NCBI RefSeq assembly: GCF_000143085.1
Contig: NC_014315.1
Coordinates: 2,076,001-2,140,000 of the forward strand
Source: Nitrosococcus watsonii C-113
GTDB taxonomy: Bacteria > Pseudomonadota > Gammaproteobacteria > Nitrosococcales > Nitrosococcaceae
Direction: 5' to 3'
Length of the DNA: 64,000 bases
Each line of letters opens with the position of its first letter. The first letter of the stretch is position 1. Shown here one piece after another: positions 29,786-38,383 of the stretch. The notes beneath the pieces are model-generated. The model saw only the letters and a program-made list of their open reading frames with translations, was not told the origin of the DNA and searched no databases. The translations under genes and the position numbers were made by a program.

Positions 29786-29795
29786 AAAGCAGATC

Positions 29796-31247
29796 ATGAC
29801 TTCAACCGATTTCATTGCCTTATCGCCCCTTATCATGATCACCTTGGCGCCCCTGGTGCTGGCTTTGGCAATTGCTATTCATCGCCAGCACCGCTTTACG
29901 ATGATGCTGACTTTGACCCTCTTAACCCTTTGCCTGATTATGCTCCCTCTGGCCGCTTCCGTGGCCCCCCATCGGGTGTCGTCCTTATTTATTCTTGATC
30001 AATATGCCCTGTTCTATATGGGGCTGATATTTGCCGCGGCTTTAGCAGTGACTCTTTTGGCTTATCATTACCTGAAAGAGCTCGCGGATCAGCAAGAAGA
30101 ATTTTATGTGCTCTTGCTCCTGGCAACCCTGGGAGCAGCCGCTCTGACCGCAAGCAATCATTTTGCCTCATTACTGCTGGGCCTTGAAATCTTAAGCGTG
30201 GCCCTGTTCGCTTTACTGGCCTACCCGCGTCGCTGTCAACCCTCCCTTGAGGCAGGGGTAAAATATTTAATTGTCTCCGGCACCTCTTCCGCGGTTTTGC
30301 TGTTTGGCATGGCCCTTATCTACGCTGGGCTGGGAAGCATGGAATTTGAACGCCTCGGCGCGATCTCAAACAGCAGCAAAAGCACTGATGATGTTTTCTT
30401 TCTGGCCGGCCTTGCCCTCATAATCGCGGGTCTTGGCTTTAAGGTATCCTTCGTGCCTTTTCATCTTTGGACTCCCGATGTTTATCAAGGAGCGCCAGCC
30501 CCCATCACCGCTTTCCTCGCCACAGTTTCCAAAGGCGCGGTATTTGCCCTGCTATTGCGTCTTTTCGTTCAGGTAGACGGGCCTCAGCACCATGCTCTTA
30601 TGGTCCTATTCAGCGCTATCTCCGTAGCCACTATCCTGGCCGGTAATTTACTCGCGCTGCTGCAAACTAATATCAAGCGGATTCTGGCCTATTCTTCCAT
30701 CGCCCACCTAGGCTACTTGCTGGTGGCCCTGCTGGCTGGCGGAAACCTGGGCGTGGAAGCAGTCACTTTCTATTGGGTGGCTTATTTTATAATGAACCTG
30801 GGCGCTTTTGGCGTGGTTACCGTTCTCTCCTCAGCAGCCCAGGAAAAGCAACATCTGGAAGATTACCGGGGCTTGTTCTGGCATCGGCCAGGATTGGCTG
30901 GCATATTTACTTTCATGCTCCTGTCCTTGGCGGGTATCCCCTTAACGGTAGGTTTTATCGGTAAATTTTATATCTTCGCCGTCGGCGTCGAGGCTACCCT
31001 GTGGTTTCTACTGTTCACGATGGTCATTGGCAGCATCCTGGGCTTGTTTTATTATCTACGCATCATCATTGCCCTATACCAAACGCCCACCATAGCGAAA
31101 GAAGCTCTTGCTGCTCCTTCCGCCTTGCCCTTACCCCTAATGGGCAATTTAACCCTTATCCTGCTTGTTCTGCTGCTCATCTGGTGGGGAATCTACCCTG
31201 ATCCTCTGATGCGGATGCTGCACGCCGTGGCGATAACGCTGGTTTAG
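29796..31247 (+). CDS. nuoN: NADH dehydrogenase subunit N (antiporter-like)
   Basis: The product has 483 residues with antiporter-type helices. Motifs are [20 protein letters not shown] (Glu), [40 protein letters not shown] and the closing [14 protein letters not shown]. It is the last gene of the nuoA-N operon, ten bases after nuoM. It ends 48 bases before a convergent gene. No clear terminator hairpin was seen in the gap. Confidence 0.94.
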   Translation: MTSTDFIALSPLIMITLAPLVLALAIAIHRQHRFTMMLTLTLLTLCLIMLPLAASVAPHRVSSLFILDQYALFYMGLIFAAALAVTLLAYHYLKELADQQEEFYVLLLLATLGAAALTASNHFASLLLGLEILSVALFALLAYPRRCQPSLEAGVKYLIVSGTSSAVLLFGMALIYAGLGSMEFERLGAISNSSKSTDDVFFLAGLALIIAGLGFKVSFVPFHLWTPDVYQGAPAPITAFLATVSKGAVFALLLRLFVQVDGPQHHALMVLFSAISVATILAGNLLALLQTNIKRILAYSSIAHLGYLLVALLAGGNLGVEAVTFYWVAYFIMNLGAFGVVTVLSSAAQEKQHLEDYRGLFWHRPGLAGIFTFMLLSLAGIPLTVGFIGKFYIFAVGVEATLWFLLFTMVIGSILGLFYYLRIIIALYQTPTIAKEALAAPSALPLPLMGNLTLILLVLLLIWWGIYPDPLMRMLHAVAITLV

Positions 31248-31294
31248 CTTTTGGTGCTATTCATCCTAGAGACAATCCCCGGGCTTACAGCAGG

Positions 31295-32587
31295 CTAACC
31301 AGTTAAACCCATACAATTGGCATAGTAGGTCACCGTAGCGGGCCAGTCCGAGAAAATGCCGAGAATACCCACGTCTCTTGCCAAGACATCCAGAACTTCC
31401 AGCATATCGCCATCATTATCAATAACATCGGTAAGAGTCTGATAGTACCAACCACCACCGTTTTTTAGCGGCCCCGAGCGCTCAAGTGTCCAGGTAATAA
31501 TATTCAGACCCGCAGCTCTGGCATTCAGAGCATACGCTGAGGGCACAATTTCATTGTTCTCATTAAGTTCCAGCAGTGCCCATAGAGGAGGCGCTATGAT
31601 TTTTACACCCTGGGCGACCAGATTTTTCATGGCCGCCAAGGAGGGATCAAGATCGCCGACCAAGCTGGCGTCGTCGAGAAATATGGCCTGTTTGCCAAAC
31701 TCAGGCGCCTTGTTAATCCAGTAAAGCACATCATCGAGACGGAAGGATTGGGCGTATACGTTTTTTGCCGGGATACCCGCCCTACGGTACTCATCAATCA
31801 ACTGCCGAGCATAGTCCTCCTGGGTATAATGCCCTTCAAAGGGCATCGCTACAGCAGGTGCTTTAAGCTCAGGAATGAATTTCACGCCCAGCATTTTGAA
31901 GAGTTCAATGCTTTCCGCGTGGCTAAGCAGGGTGCCATTGCTAGAATATAAGTCCGTACGCCAACCCGGGGTGGCATTTAGGTATTCCTTGAGGGTGATC
32001 GCAGCGGGATTGAAGGCATCCATTTTGCCCTTGAGAGTCTTAAACTCATCGAGGGTAATATCGCTAGTACAACACTTAGCTGAGGCCGGCGAGATAATGT
32101 CGCCAGTTATGGAATCGAGAACGGCGGGGATAAAGGCTTCAGAACACTTAGCGGCCAGATCAGTAGCCAGAATATTCGTTGTGATATGCAGATCACATTG
32201 GGAATGGCGGCACACCAGTTCCTTGTCCTGGGTGAAAGTAACATCGCATTCCAGGATACCGGCACCCATGCGGGCAGCTGCTTGATATGATTCCTTGGTG
32301 TGCTCGGGAAACTGAAGAGGCGCGCCCCGATGGCCAATGGAAAAATCGGTCTTATAGAAAGGGCCTTTCGCGCACGCCTGAAGCGTCGCTTTGAGGGCGC
32401 TTTTTTCCATAACCTCGACCAGATAAAAGGGTCGAGGACCAAGTTGCACAGGTTGTTTCCCTTCTTTTTTAGCAAATAGAAAGCCCCAATGATGCGCCTG
32501 GCCATCCTCGGATTCATCTACTAAAACAAGGGCGAGTAGTGCTGCAAAAATAATTATAATCAAAAGCCTAACGCTAGTTAAGCGCAT
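31295..32587 (-). CDS. Glycerophosphodiester phosphodiesterase family protein, membrane-anchored or exported
   Basis: The product has 430 residues. The N-terminus ([22 protein letters not shown]) is a signal anchor or signal peptide, so the enzyme acts in the periplasm. The GDPD barrel starts near residue 83 with the catalytic [20 protein letters not shown] (His-Arg and Glu). It continues with [20 protein letters not shown] (Glu, Asp, second catalytic His) and later [14 protein letters not shown]. It hydrolyses glycerophosphodiesters to glycerol-3-phosphate and an alcohol. It is longer than GlpQ (about 350 residues), with an insertion after the second motif. It is convergent with nuoN and has no operon partner. 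Confidence 0.88.
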   Translation of the reverse strand: MRLTSVRLLIIIIFAALLALVLVDESEDGQAHHWGFLFAKKEGKQPVQLGPRPFYLVEVMEKSALKATLQACAKGPFYKTDFSIGHRGAPLQFPEHTKESYQAAARMGAGILECDVTFTQDKELVCRHSQCDLHITTNILATDLAAKCSEAFIPAVLDSITGDIISPASAKCCTSDITLDEFKTLKGKMDAFNPAAITLKEYLNATPGWRTDLYSSNGTLLSHAESIELFKMLGVKFIPELKAPAVAMPFEGHYTQEDYARQLIDEYRRAGIPAKNVYAQSFRLDDVLYWINKAPEFGKQAIFLDDASLVGDLDPSLAAMKNLVAQGVKIIAPPLWALLELNENNEIVPSAYALNARAAGLNIITWTLERSGPLKNGGGWYYQTLTDVIDNDGDMLEVLDVLARDVGILGIFSDWPATVTYYANCMGLTG

Positions 32588-32791
32588 CAGATCCCCTCAT
32601 CCCTGGGCCAAGGGCAGATTTATCGGGTAAACTTATAACTTGGAGCAGCAAACTCCCTAGGCATTCGCAAACATGAATTCCGCAAATACAATTCTTTAAT
32701 ATAGGAGGTAGAAAACACAAATTAATCCAACAAATATTCATCTCCCATGGAACATAAGGGATAAATGTTTATTTTATAGGTAACCTTACTC

Positions 32792-33172
32792 ATGTGGCTT
32801 TATAGAATTATAGGCTTTTTCTTTATAGGAATTGCTTTTATAGGCGCTATTCTGCCTTTGCTTCCTACAACCCCTTTCCTTCTCTTGGCAGCAGGATGTT
32901 TTGCAAAGTCCTCTCCAAGGTTCCACCAAATGCTCCTGGAAAATGCCCTTTTTGGGCCTATTATTAAAAACTGGCATGAGCATAGGGCTATTTCCTTAAG
33001 AACTAAAATTATCGCTATTTCTTCATTAGTTTTTTTGGGCGGCTATTCGGTAGTCTTTGTTATCGAAAATACCACGCTCAAAGTAATAGGGTTATTAGCC
33101 ATTACCGTCGGCTTATTGTCTATCATCAGAATTAAAACACATTGCATTCAACCTACCTCTGTTGAAGAATAG
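32792..33172 (+). CDS. YbaN/DUF454-family inner-membrane protein
   Basis: The product has 126 residues. Typical DUF454 sequence appears at the start, with FIGAILPLLPTTPFLLLAAG, CFAKSSPRFHQMLL and FGPIIKNWHEHRAIS. Two further hydrophobic helices follow near 70-110. Members such as E. coli YbaN are small inner-membrane proteins of unknown function. It is monocistronic, about 200 bp after the divergent phosphodiesterase gene. Confidence 0.85.
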   Translation: MWLYRIIGFFFIGIAFIGAILPLLPTTPFLLLAAGCFAKSSPRFHQMLLENALFGPIIKNWHEHRAISLRTKIIAISSLVFLGGYSVVFVIENTTLKVIGLLAITVGLLSIIRIKTHCIQPTSVEE

Positions 33173-33282
33173 CGACAATACCAATCTTATAGAAATAAAC
33201 GCTATATCCTCAAAGCTGGAAGTCTCCCCGTTCAGCATGATTTTCTTGACCAAACATCCTCGTTATCTCCTGAAAGGTCATT

Positions 33283-33726
33283 ATGAATACTAAATTAATG
33301 GGCTATTCACTGGTCATATTACAATTCCTAGCCATTATTCTATGCTGTTTACCTCTTGGGTTAGGGGATAAAAACTTAACGGTAAGCCTATCTCTCGTGG
33401 CTATCGGAGCAGCAGGCGGAGTCATCACCCTGTATTTTAATCAATTAGGTAACTTCAACATCCACCCTGAAATCAAGCCAAATGCTTCACTCATCATCCA
33501 TGGTCCTTACAAATATATCCGTCACCCTATGTACACCAGCCTATTGATAATGATGTTGGGTATCACTATTTATAATTCTCATCCCTTAAATTTTCTTGGC
33601 CTAGCCATTTTGATTTTAGTTTTAATAGCTAAATCTCGCATTGAGGAAAATCTTCTTAGGGAACACTTTCCCACCTATACAGATTATATGACAACAACAA
33701 AAAAATTTATTCCTTTCATTTTTTAA
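33283..33726 (+). CDS. Isoprenylcysteine methyltransferase-like membrane protein
   Basis: The product has 147 residues and four hydrophobic helices. The C-terminal half has the PEMT/ICMT signature: HGPYKYIRHPMYTSLLIMM with the Arg-His-Pro-x-Tyr cofactor motif, then RIEENLLREHFPTYTDYMTT. Proteins of this family methylate lipids or prenyl-cysteines with S-adenosylmethionine. The bacterial substrates are mostly unknown. Seventeen bases separate it from the following small lipoprotein gene, so the two may be co-transcribed. Confidence 0.82.
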   Translation: MNTKLMGYSLVILQFLAIILCCLPLGLGDKNLTVSLSLVAIGAAGGVITLYFNQLGNFNIHPEIKPNASLIIHGPYKYIRHPMYTSLLIMMLGITIYNSHPLNFLGLAILILVLIAKSRIEENLLREHFPTYTDYMTTTKKFIPFIF

Positions 33727-33742
33727 ATGTTTAGGACCCTCA

Positions 33743-33895
33743 ATGACATCCATCAACCAATCAAGATTGGTCCTAGGGATAGGGATATTACTAACCTCTG
33801 CTTGTGGGGCTAAAAATATTTATGAGGAAACTAGCCAAAGCAATCTTAACCAATGTAATCAATTACCGGAGTCTGCCCGCCAAGCATGTATTTAA
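33743..33895 (+). CDS. Small lipoprotein
   Basis: The product has 50 residues. RLVLGIGILLTSACGA forms a signal peptide with a lipobox (LTSAC), so Cys21 should be acylated after cleavage. The short mature part NIYEETSQSNLNQCNQLPES has two further Cys that could pair. TTAGGACC upstream is a weak ribosome-binding site. It follows the methyltransferase-like gene by 17 bases and is the last intact gene before the cassette array. The function is unknown. Confidence 0.65.
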   Translation: MTSINQSRLVLGIGILLTSACGAKNIYEETSQSNLNQCNQLPESARQACI

Positions 33896-33905
33896 AGAAT
33901 TGAGG

Positions 33906-34423
33906 TTAACTATGAAATATATAAAAATAAGCGGAAAGAGGCGATCCGTGGGAAGAAATAATGTAGCCTTGAGCAAAGTGCATGAAGTTTGAAATACCGA
34001 TCCCCTCCAGTTGTTTACGTAGGGTTGTCTCCCGATCTTCTCAAAATTTGACGTAAGTTGCGGCTGCTTCGGGCGCGTAGATTTCTGCTCCTTCTCTTTC
34101 TTTTCCTTCATCTACGTAGTCTCTAAATATGACAGGAAGAACCCAGTCTTGGTAATTTTCATCTTTTAGGAACCCATGAATTTCAAACATGCAATGCAGT
34201 TTGTACTATACAAAAAGACATCGCTCACAATAACTAGTGCGTAATCAGTCGTCCTTATCTTCTTCATGTAGGATTCGATATCCTCCGTATATCCTAAAGC
34301 ACGTTCGTCTCGAATAAGTTCTATACTGCTGCACCCTAAGTCTTCCTTGATTTTACGCACCTTACTTGCATCAGCATGGCAATACGAGAGGAAAATCCTT
34401 GGAGCGACGTTTGACACAGCCAA
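33906..34423 (-). pseudogene. TIR-domain protein, broken by a frameshift and a stop
   Basis: The first frame reads APRIFLSYCHADASKVRKIK and DYALVIVSDVFLYSTNC, a bacterial TIR domain (residues about 8-80). A five-base duplication (TGCAT twice, about 34189-34199) shifts the frame. The continuation CMFEIHGFLKDENYQDWVLP and GAEIYAPEAAATYVKF is in the next frame. It stops at a TGA (34041-34043) where the family usually has Trp. Open sequence EDRETTLRKQLEGIGISNFM follows to a TAA at 33906. TIR proteins often act in anti-phage NAD-depleting defence. It is the most distal cassette of the array and is decayed. Confidence 0.8.
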
Positions 34424-34502
34424 CTTCCCGATTCGCGGCGCGGACGGATCGCCAAGGAGGGCAACTCGGTTAACCGCGTCCGCTCAAGCGCCTTGTTAGG
34501 CG
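34406..34502 (-). repeat. Degenerate attC site (distal end of array)
   Basis: The R'' box CCTAACA with AGGCGCTTGAGCGGAC follows the hicA remnant on the minus strand. The complementary arm near 34406-34420 is only partly preserved. A fragment resembling the shared 161-bp block (CCGATTCGCGGCGCGG) lies inside. Confidence 0.45.
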
Positions 34503-34505
34503 GAA

Positions 34506-34699
34506 TTACCCGCCGATTTTCGGGATAGAGAGGCCCCGGCATATCTTCTCCGCGAGCCGATTCGAAAGTTCCGGATGCGTTGGAACAGCTTCCGCAGTGC
34601 CGGTTGAAGGATTACACACCAGAGTGAGTGCCTTGATCCTTCTCGCTTTAGATAACAGCCGTGGCGCCTCAAATGGCGCAGGAATACGCCATGCTTCAC
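34506..34699 (-). pseudogene. hicA toxin remnant (frameshifted)
   Basis: A GTG start overlapping the hicB stop gives VKHGVFLRHLRRHGCYLKRE and GSRHSLW, the HicA dsRBD-like fold with the catalytic His region. After the Trp codon two extra bases shift the frame. The proper continuation NPSTGTAEAVPTHPELSNRL to the stop at 34506 lies in another frame. HicA cleaves mRNA. This copy should be inactive. Confidence 0.75.
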
Positions 34700-34911
34700 C
34701 CAACTTTCACCGTGTCCTGCTCCGCATCGTCAGGCAGTCCACGAAGCATATCCTCTGGGCGGTCCGCGAGAATAAGAGAAATCGCTTCGGCAAGGCTCTC
34801 TCGAGCCTCGTCCTTTGTACGACCCTGGCCATTTGCACCCGGGATTTCAGAGCAATACGCGATATACTAGTCGCCGTCACGCTCGAAAATAGCTGTAAAT
34901 TCGTTGCTCAT
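34696..34911 (-). pseudogene. hicB antitoxin remnant (premature stop)
   Basis: From ATG at 34911 the frame gives MSNEFTAIFERDGD followed by TAG (34867-34869), where HicB proteins have Trp. It then continues YIAYCSEIPGANGQGRTKDE and ARESLAEAISLILADRPED to a TGA at 34696. One nonsense change therefore inactivates an otherwise readable HicB. It overlaps the frameshifted hicA by GTGA, the normal hicBA coupling. Confidence 0.78.
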
Positions 34912-34953
34912 TCGCAAAGTATACCTCGAAATCTACCCTCTAGCTTGCAGCCG

Positions 34954-35071
34954 CCTAACACCGTAAATCAGCCGAGCACGAAGGGCCAAGGAGCGATAGC
35001 GACGCAGTCACTTGGAGCGAAGCCCCGAAGGGGCGTAGCGGAAAGTTGGTCGGCTGCATTTACTTGTTATG
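34954..35071 (-). repeat. attC site
   Basis: The minus strand reads CATAACA-AGTAAATGCAGCCG at one end and CGGCTGATTTACG-GTGTTAGG at the other. The arms pair except for an unpaired base, as in folded attC. It overlaps the stop codon of the preceding cassette gene. Confidence 0.85.
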
Positions 35072-35830
35072 TTTCTGACGTATCAATTGACACCAGGCGT
35101 AATAGTTGAAGATACGCACTAATTGCCTGAACAACAAAGCCCTGTCGCTCACTGTAAGGCTCAATCAGCAAGTAGGCCGCCAAGTAAGAAAACCAAACAA
35201 ACTTTCTGTAAATCAGAAAATCCTCAACGTTTTCTGCGTGTGGGATACCCTGTGGTGCTGCGTATAAAGCTTTGTTTCTCCTATTTGCAAGTTTCTTAAC
35301 GTACTCATATGCAGTCTTCGCATTTTTCTCATTTGCGATGGCTTGGAGTTCATTTGTGAAGCGGTACATTTGGCCATTCAGTTTGACAGTAAAGTTAAGT
35401 GGGGAAGAGGGTATAACCATGTTTCCCTTTGATTGGCATCATAAGCAGAAAACCGTAAACGAAGGCGTTCAGAACCATCTGATTGTAACTTCTCGTTAAA
35501 CTCTAAAACTAGTTTCTCCGTTCCCATGATTTCTTCAAACGACCTCCCTATAGCCAAACAAAACGGATGGAGAGCAAGTTTGTGAATATGATTTTTGGGG
35601 TTGAGCTTCTCTGCCCCTGGATATTTTCTCTTTTTTAATGCATGGAAAATCGCGGTGGCCGCCTCTTCCTCGCTTGTAATTCCCAGAAATATCGACACTT
35701 CTGGCATTGAATTTTTTAGCTCGAAAGATCGCTCTAGATGGCGAATGCTTGAGCGGAATGCATGCTTTCCTGCCCCCCGAGATTTTAGGACCGACTCGAT
35801 AGCATGTTGCTCGAAGTCAGAGAAATTCAT
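35067..35830 (-). pseudogene. Hypothetical cassette protein split by a probable frameshift
   Basis: Two overlapping frames probably belong to one gene. The first (35830-35378) starts MNFSDFEQHAIESVLKSRGA and includes FLGITSEEEAATAIFHALKK. The second (35420-35067) begins within VIPSSPLNFTVKLNGQMYRF and ends at the attC. They join near 35378-35420 by a single shift. If rejoined, a protein of about 250 residues results, largely helical, with no membrane segments. I do not recognise the family. An Ala/Glu-rich segment faintly recalls AbiV-type phage-abortive proteins, but that is not a claim. Confidence 0.5.
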
Positions 35831-35838
35831 CTTAAAAC

Positions 35839-35938
35839 CTAACGCCCAAGCTCAGTTGCCGCCGGAGCGGTCGAAGGCCGCGGAGGGGGCCCGAAGCGCG
35901 CCAGCGCTTTGGGCGGTCAACTGCAGCGCCTCGTTAGG
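35839..35938 (-). repeat. attC site
   Basis: The minus strand has CCTAACG-AGGCGCTGCAGTTGACCGCC at one end and GGCGGCAACTGAGCTTGG-GCGTTAGG at the other. The two arms pair extensively. This is a long attC lying between two cassettes. Confidence 0.88.
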
Positions 35939-35980
35939 TATAGCATGTCATCCTGATAAAAGACTAAGGCCGATAACGCA

Positions 35981-36330
35981 CTATAAGATGAGAAAAATTA
36001 TCGGTAATGGATATGTCATTAAAAATGAAATATCTACACTCCGATTGGCGAATTTATTTTTGTAAACGGAATTTAAAAGATCTTCAATTCGCTCATCTTC
36101 CGATGTTAATCTACAAAATATTTCGCCTTCTTGGAGTTTTGTCAAATAATTCAAATACAATCATATTACGGCGCTAAGAGAGCCGAGAATAAATAAAGCG
36201 AACACAATACTAGTTCTCTTGACGCCCCAACAGTTGTCGCTAAAAGCACCGATTGGAACACCAGCATGAAGCTACTTCAGTTTGCCATCGTGTTTGCGGT
36301 AACCTTCGCTAGGTCGTAGTAAAATTATTT
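35981..36330 (-). pseudogene. Decayed small membrane-protein cassette
   Basis: One minus-strand frame, interrupted by a TAG and a TGA, reads LHAGVPIGAFSDNCWGVKR, then TSIVFALFILGSLSAVI. After the TGA it continues LYLNYLTKLQEGEIFCRLTS and DISFLMTYPLPIIFLIL to a TAG at 35981, just before the attC. Two hydrophobic segments suggest a membrane protein. The family is not recognised. The stops suggest decay, though a short product from an internal TTG cannot be excluded. Confidence 0.35.
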
Positions 36331-36368
36331 ATCCTCCATGCTATGCATCCCGATAACATGAAAATACT

Positions 36369-36529
36369 TAATCGGGGAGTTGACGGCGGGTTCTCCTGCA
36401 TACATAGGCGCACGGCGTCTGATGATGCAGGAGGTTCTGCCCGTCGAACGGTTGTTCGCGATGCGTAGTGGCGCGGGCAGCCGTTTGGCGCAGTTAACTC
36501 CCCGATTCGCGCCGCGCAGCGGCGCGAAC
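36369..36529. repeat. 161-bp repeat block, copy 1 (shared leader plus attC-like half)
   Basis: This block is identical over 161 bp to 40453-40613. Inverted copies of AATCGGGGAGTTGAC / GTTAACTCCCCGATT (one mismatch) bound the inner 138 bp (36370-36507). A perfect 10-bp hairpin (arms TTCGCGCCGC and GCGGCGCGAA) follows. Positions 36369-36449 are the leader shared by four cassettes. The remainder resembles an attC in place of the normal one after the DUF2283 gene. Confidence 0.85.
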
Positions 36530-36535
36530 TATTGA

Positions 36536-36733
36536 TTATGCCGCAATGCCTTCGACAATCAAACGGCTTACATCAGTGCGCTGGCTTGCATGCTCGAACG
36601 TGATAGCGCAGACGTTACCGTTGGCATCTACATCGAGAATAGTGTTCTCATCTAGATCTTTAGACTCAGCTATGTCATTGTCGCGGAACTCGATGTACAG
36701 CGTGTCAGTATCTTCGAAATAGCTGACTTTCAT
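36536..36733 (-). CDS. DUF2283-family protein
   Basis: The product has 65 residues: MKVSYFEDTDTLYIEFRDND, then ILDVDANGNVCAITFEHASQ. This is the compact beta-rich pattern of DUF2283. Such genes are often paired with a small DUF4258-like gene, as here, and the pair is suspected to be toxin-antitoxin-like. Its start overlaps the end of the upstream partner by four bases. It is a cassette gene; its 3' end runs into the 161-bp repeat block instead of a standard attC. Confidence 0.8.
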   Translation of the reverse strand: MKVSYFEDTDTLYIEFRDNDIAESKDLDENTILDVDANGNVCAITFEHASQRTDVSRLIVEGIAA

Positions 36734-36972
36734 GCCTTGTACCCTCTGTCAAAAAATGCGTTGTATACGGTTTCGCCATCCGACAATAAGATTACCCGCA
36801 GGTATCGGTTTTCCATTTCTTCAATTCTAGCCCATCGCCTTATTCGGCCGTCTGCATGTATGTGCTCTCTGTCAGGGAACCGGACTACATGCTGAATCCA
36901 TTCGTCCTTGATTATCGCTCGATCCGGTCTGACCCGAGTTGCCTGGAAGTATTTCGTTGCCTTCACTGTCAT
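36730..36972 (-). CDS. DUF4258-like small protein, partner of DUF2283
   Basis: The product has 80 residues from MTVKATKYFQATRVRPDRA (an upstream ATG at 36987 is possible). HVVRFPDREHIHADGRIRRW and RYLRVILLSDGETVYNAFFD fit the small RelE/BrnT-like proteins grouped near DUF4258. The longer frame to 37080 is only the cassette leader read through. It overlaps the DUF2283 gene by ATGA. Toxin function is inferred from pairing, not shown. Confidence 0.62.
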   Translation of the reverse strand: MTVKATKYFQATRVRPDRAIIKDEWIQHVVRFPDREHIHADGRIRRWARIEEMENRYLRVILLSDGETVYNAFFDRGYKA

Positions 36973-36984
36973 GTTTCTTGTCGG

Positions 36985-37068
36985 CATAATCGGGGAGTTG
37001 ACGGGCGGGTTCTCCTGCATACATAGGCGCACAGCGTCTGATGATGCAGGGGGCTCTGCCAATCGAAC
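36985..37068. repeat. 84-bp shared cassette leader, copy 2
   Basis: This segment is nearly identical to the leader parts at 36369-36449, 38018-38101 and 40451-40533. On the minus strand it starts at the attC core (GTTCGA) and ends at CCCCGATTATG. It contains paired arms CCTGCAT / ATGCAGG that can form a hairpin. It lies just upstream of the DUF4258-like gene. Confidence 0.88.
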
Positions 37069-37133
37069 GACTAAGCTCACTTGCCGTTTTTGAGCGCAGC
37101 GAAAAAACGGTCAAGTGCAGCGCCTTGTTAGCA
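37066..37133 (-). repeat. attC site
   Basis: The minus strand has GCTAACA-AGGCGCTGCACTTG at one end and CAAGTGAGCTTAGTC-GTT at the other. It is a short attC of about 70 bases that runs directly into the shared leader. Confidence 0.85.
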
Positions 37134-37134
37134 G

Positions 37135-37323
37135 CTATTTGATTGGCTCTACACCAAGGTCTTTGCATATCTTCTTTGCTAAAATATCCTTTATCTCGGA
37201 ATGCCTTGGAATCGCAGACCGCTTGTTCAGAGTAGGATTATGCCACCATGAATGTTTACTGCCTTCCCTCAAAAGATTACATCCTTGGCTGCGCAGGTAC
37301 TGGAGAAATTCATTTCTCTTCAT
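37135..37323 (-). CDS. hicA: HicA-type mRNA interferase toxin
   Basis: The product has 62 residues: MKRNEFLQYLRSQGCNLLRE, GSKHSWWHNPTLNKRSAIPR and HSEIKDILAKKICKDLGV. This is the double-stranded-RNA-binding-like HicA fold with the catalytic His after GSKH. It cleaves mRNA and is neutralised by HicB. The gene follows hicB with a four-base overlap; antitoxin-first order is a known variant. It is a complete cassette with attC sites on both sides. Confidence 0.87.
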   Translation of the reverse strand: MKRNEFLQYLRSQGCNLLREGSKHSWWHNPTLNKRSAIPRHSEIKDILAKKICKDLGVEPIK

Positions 37324-37532
37324 ATGGAAATTTTTTCTTCCTTGTAACCATTGCCAGCAGCAGTCAACGCATCCTGGCGGTTAAATTCCAATGCCTCCCT
37401 TAACGTAATCTCCAAAGTCTCTTTCAATTCTTCGTATGTCTTTTCCTGGCAATTGACCCCGGGAACCTCTTCGATCCACCCTACCCACCAATCATCCTCC
37501 TGTTTTACCACAGCGGTATATTCGTTTTTCAT
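37320..37532 (-). CDS. hicB: HicB-type antitoxin
   Basis: The product has 70 residues from MKNEYTAVVKQEDDWWVGWI. AAGGAGG eleven bases upstream decides this start over 37556. EEVPGVNCQEKTYEELKETL matches the RNase-H-like HicB fold, and the C-terminus (GNGYKEEKISI) is short. It lacks the additional DNA-binding domain of longer HicB proteins. It neutralises the downstream HicA. Confidence 0.87.
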   Translation of the reverse strand: MKNEYTAVVKQEDDWWVGWIEEVPGVNCQEKTYEELKETLEITLREALEFNRQDALTAAGNGYKEEKISI

Positions 37533-37564
37533 GGTCATTACCTCCTTACTGTTCATTTGCTGCC

Positions 37565-37640
37565 GCTAACGCCCGCCATAAGCGACCGAGCGAAACGAGG
37601 TCCGGCGCACGAAGTGCGCGAACTTAATGGCTTGGTTATG
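37565..37640 (-). repeat. attC site
   Basis: The minus strand has CATAACC-AAGCCATTAAG at one end and CTTATGGCG-GGCGTTAGC at the other. The arms pair with an extra base, and the ends match the RYYYAAC / GTTRRRY core boxes. Confidence 0.87.
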
Positions 37641-37644
37641 TGTT

Positions 37645-37992
37645 TTATTCACTTGGCACCCAGCGATAGTGCCTAATAAGAGACTCTTTTTTAGTATCAA
37701 AGACCCTCTTATCATTAGCTACAACCTCTTTCAGTAACCAACCTGCATCTTTGCCAGCTTCTTTTACGGGATCGTCATTGGCTCCTTCGTGCTTAATATA
37801 GAGAGGAAGAAGTGGAGTACCTTCCCAATAATAGTTATCCTCTCCCATTAAATCTCTTAAAGAAAACCATTCATCTTTCCGATTTTTACACCAACAATAG
37901 ACTGCGCCCTGCAAAAAGTTAACGATGTTCATTTTTTGCTCTTCCGTAATACCTGTAACACTTCTTAACTGTGATTCTTCAGTTAATGACAT
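37645..37992 (-). CDS. Hypothetical cassette protein
   Basis: The product has 115 residues from MSLTEESQLRSVTGITEEQK. AGGAG sits well before this ATG, which is preferred over 38010. Motifs seen include KMNIVNFLQGAVYCWCKNRK, EWFSLRDLMGEDNYYWEGTP and DAGWLLKEVVANDKRVF. It is probably soluble and Trp-rich. No family is recognised. It stands alone between attC sites, preceded by the shared 84-bp leader. Confidence 0.72.
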   Translation of the reverse strand: MSLTEESQLRSVTGITEEQKMNIVNFLQGAVYCWCKNRKDEWFSLRDLMGEDNYYWEGTPLLPLYIKHEGANDDPVKEAGKDAGWLLKEVVANDKRVFDTKKESLIRHYRWVPSE

Positions 37993-38017
37993 GGCGTTAT
38001 CTCCTGCCAAGATTACA

Positions 38018-38101
38018 CATAATCGGGGAGTTGACGGGCAGGTTCTCCTGCATACATAGGCGCACAGCGTCTGATGATGCAGGGGGCTCTGCCAGTCGAA
38101 C
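38018..38101. repeat. 84-bp shared cassette leader, copy 3
   Basis: This segment matches the other three leader copies with few substitutions. On the minus strand it begins at the attC core site after brnA and ends 26 bases before the ATG of the hypothetical 115-residue gene. Confidence 0.88.
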
Positions 38102-38152
38102 GCTTGAGCTCAGCGGCCGCTGCAGGCGGTCTGCTGTAGCGACTTGTTAGCG
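38099..38152 (-). repeat. attC site (short)
   Basis: The minus strand has GCTAACA-AGTCGCTACAGCAG at one end and CTGAGCTCAAGC-GTT at the other. The R'' box includes the brnA stop codon. The length is about 54 bases. Confidence 0.8.
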
Positions 38153-38383
38153 CCTCTTCTGCTGTGCGACGTACTCATCAAGCAGTTGCCTGATCATTTT
38201 TTGATATTGCATATCATGCTTCTTTGCCTCTTCCTTGAAAAAGGCAACGCTTTCGGAACTCAACGAAATAGTGACCTTTGTTTGCTCGTTCTTCAGTGCC
38301 AGCTCTTCGGGAGACGGAAGAAAATCTGGCACTAGCTTGATCTCACCAATCGGCTCTTCGCTATACCGAATTCGCTTGCTCAT
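38147..38383 (-). CDS. brnA: BrnA-type antitoxin
   Basis: The product has 78 residues from MSKRIRYSEEPIGEIKLVPD. The C-terminal half, KVTISLSSESVAFFKEEAKK followed by YQKMIRQLLDEYVAQQ, is a ribbon-helix-helix DNA-binding domain. It binds and represses its own operon and neutralises BrnT. The start lies inside the end of brnT (overlap about 23 bases), the usual brnTA arrangement. The stop merges with the attC. Confidence 0.87.
   Translation of the reverse strand: MSKRIRYSEEPIGEIKLVPDFLPSPEELALKNEQTKVTISLSSESVAFFKEEAKKHDMQYQKMIRQLLDEYVAQQKRR

Noticed and set aside
33804-33992. Small plus-strand frame with a good ribosome-binding site (MKYIKISGKRRSVG, at 33912)
   Set aside because: It overlaps antisense to the TIR remnant; no independent support.
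36872-37168. Frames reading AEPPASSDAVRLCMQENPP through the shared leaders
   Set aside because: The peptide recurs only because the 84-bp leader DNA recurs; frames continue into attC or genes and lack ribosome-binding sites. A translated leader peptide is not excluded but not supported.
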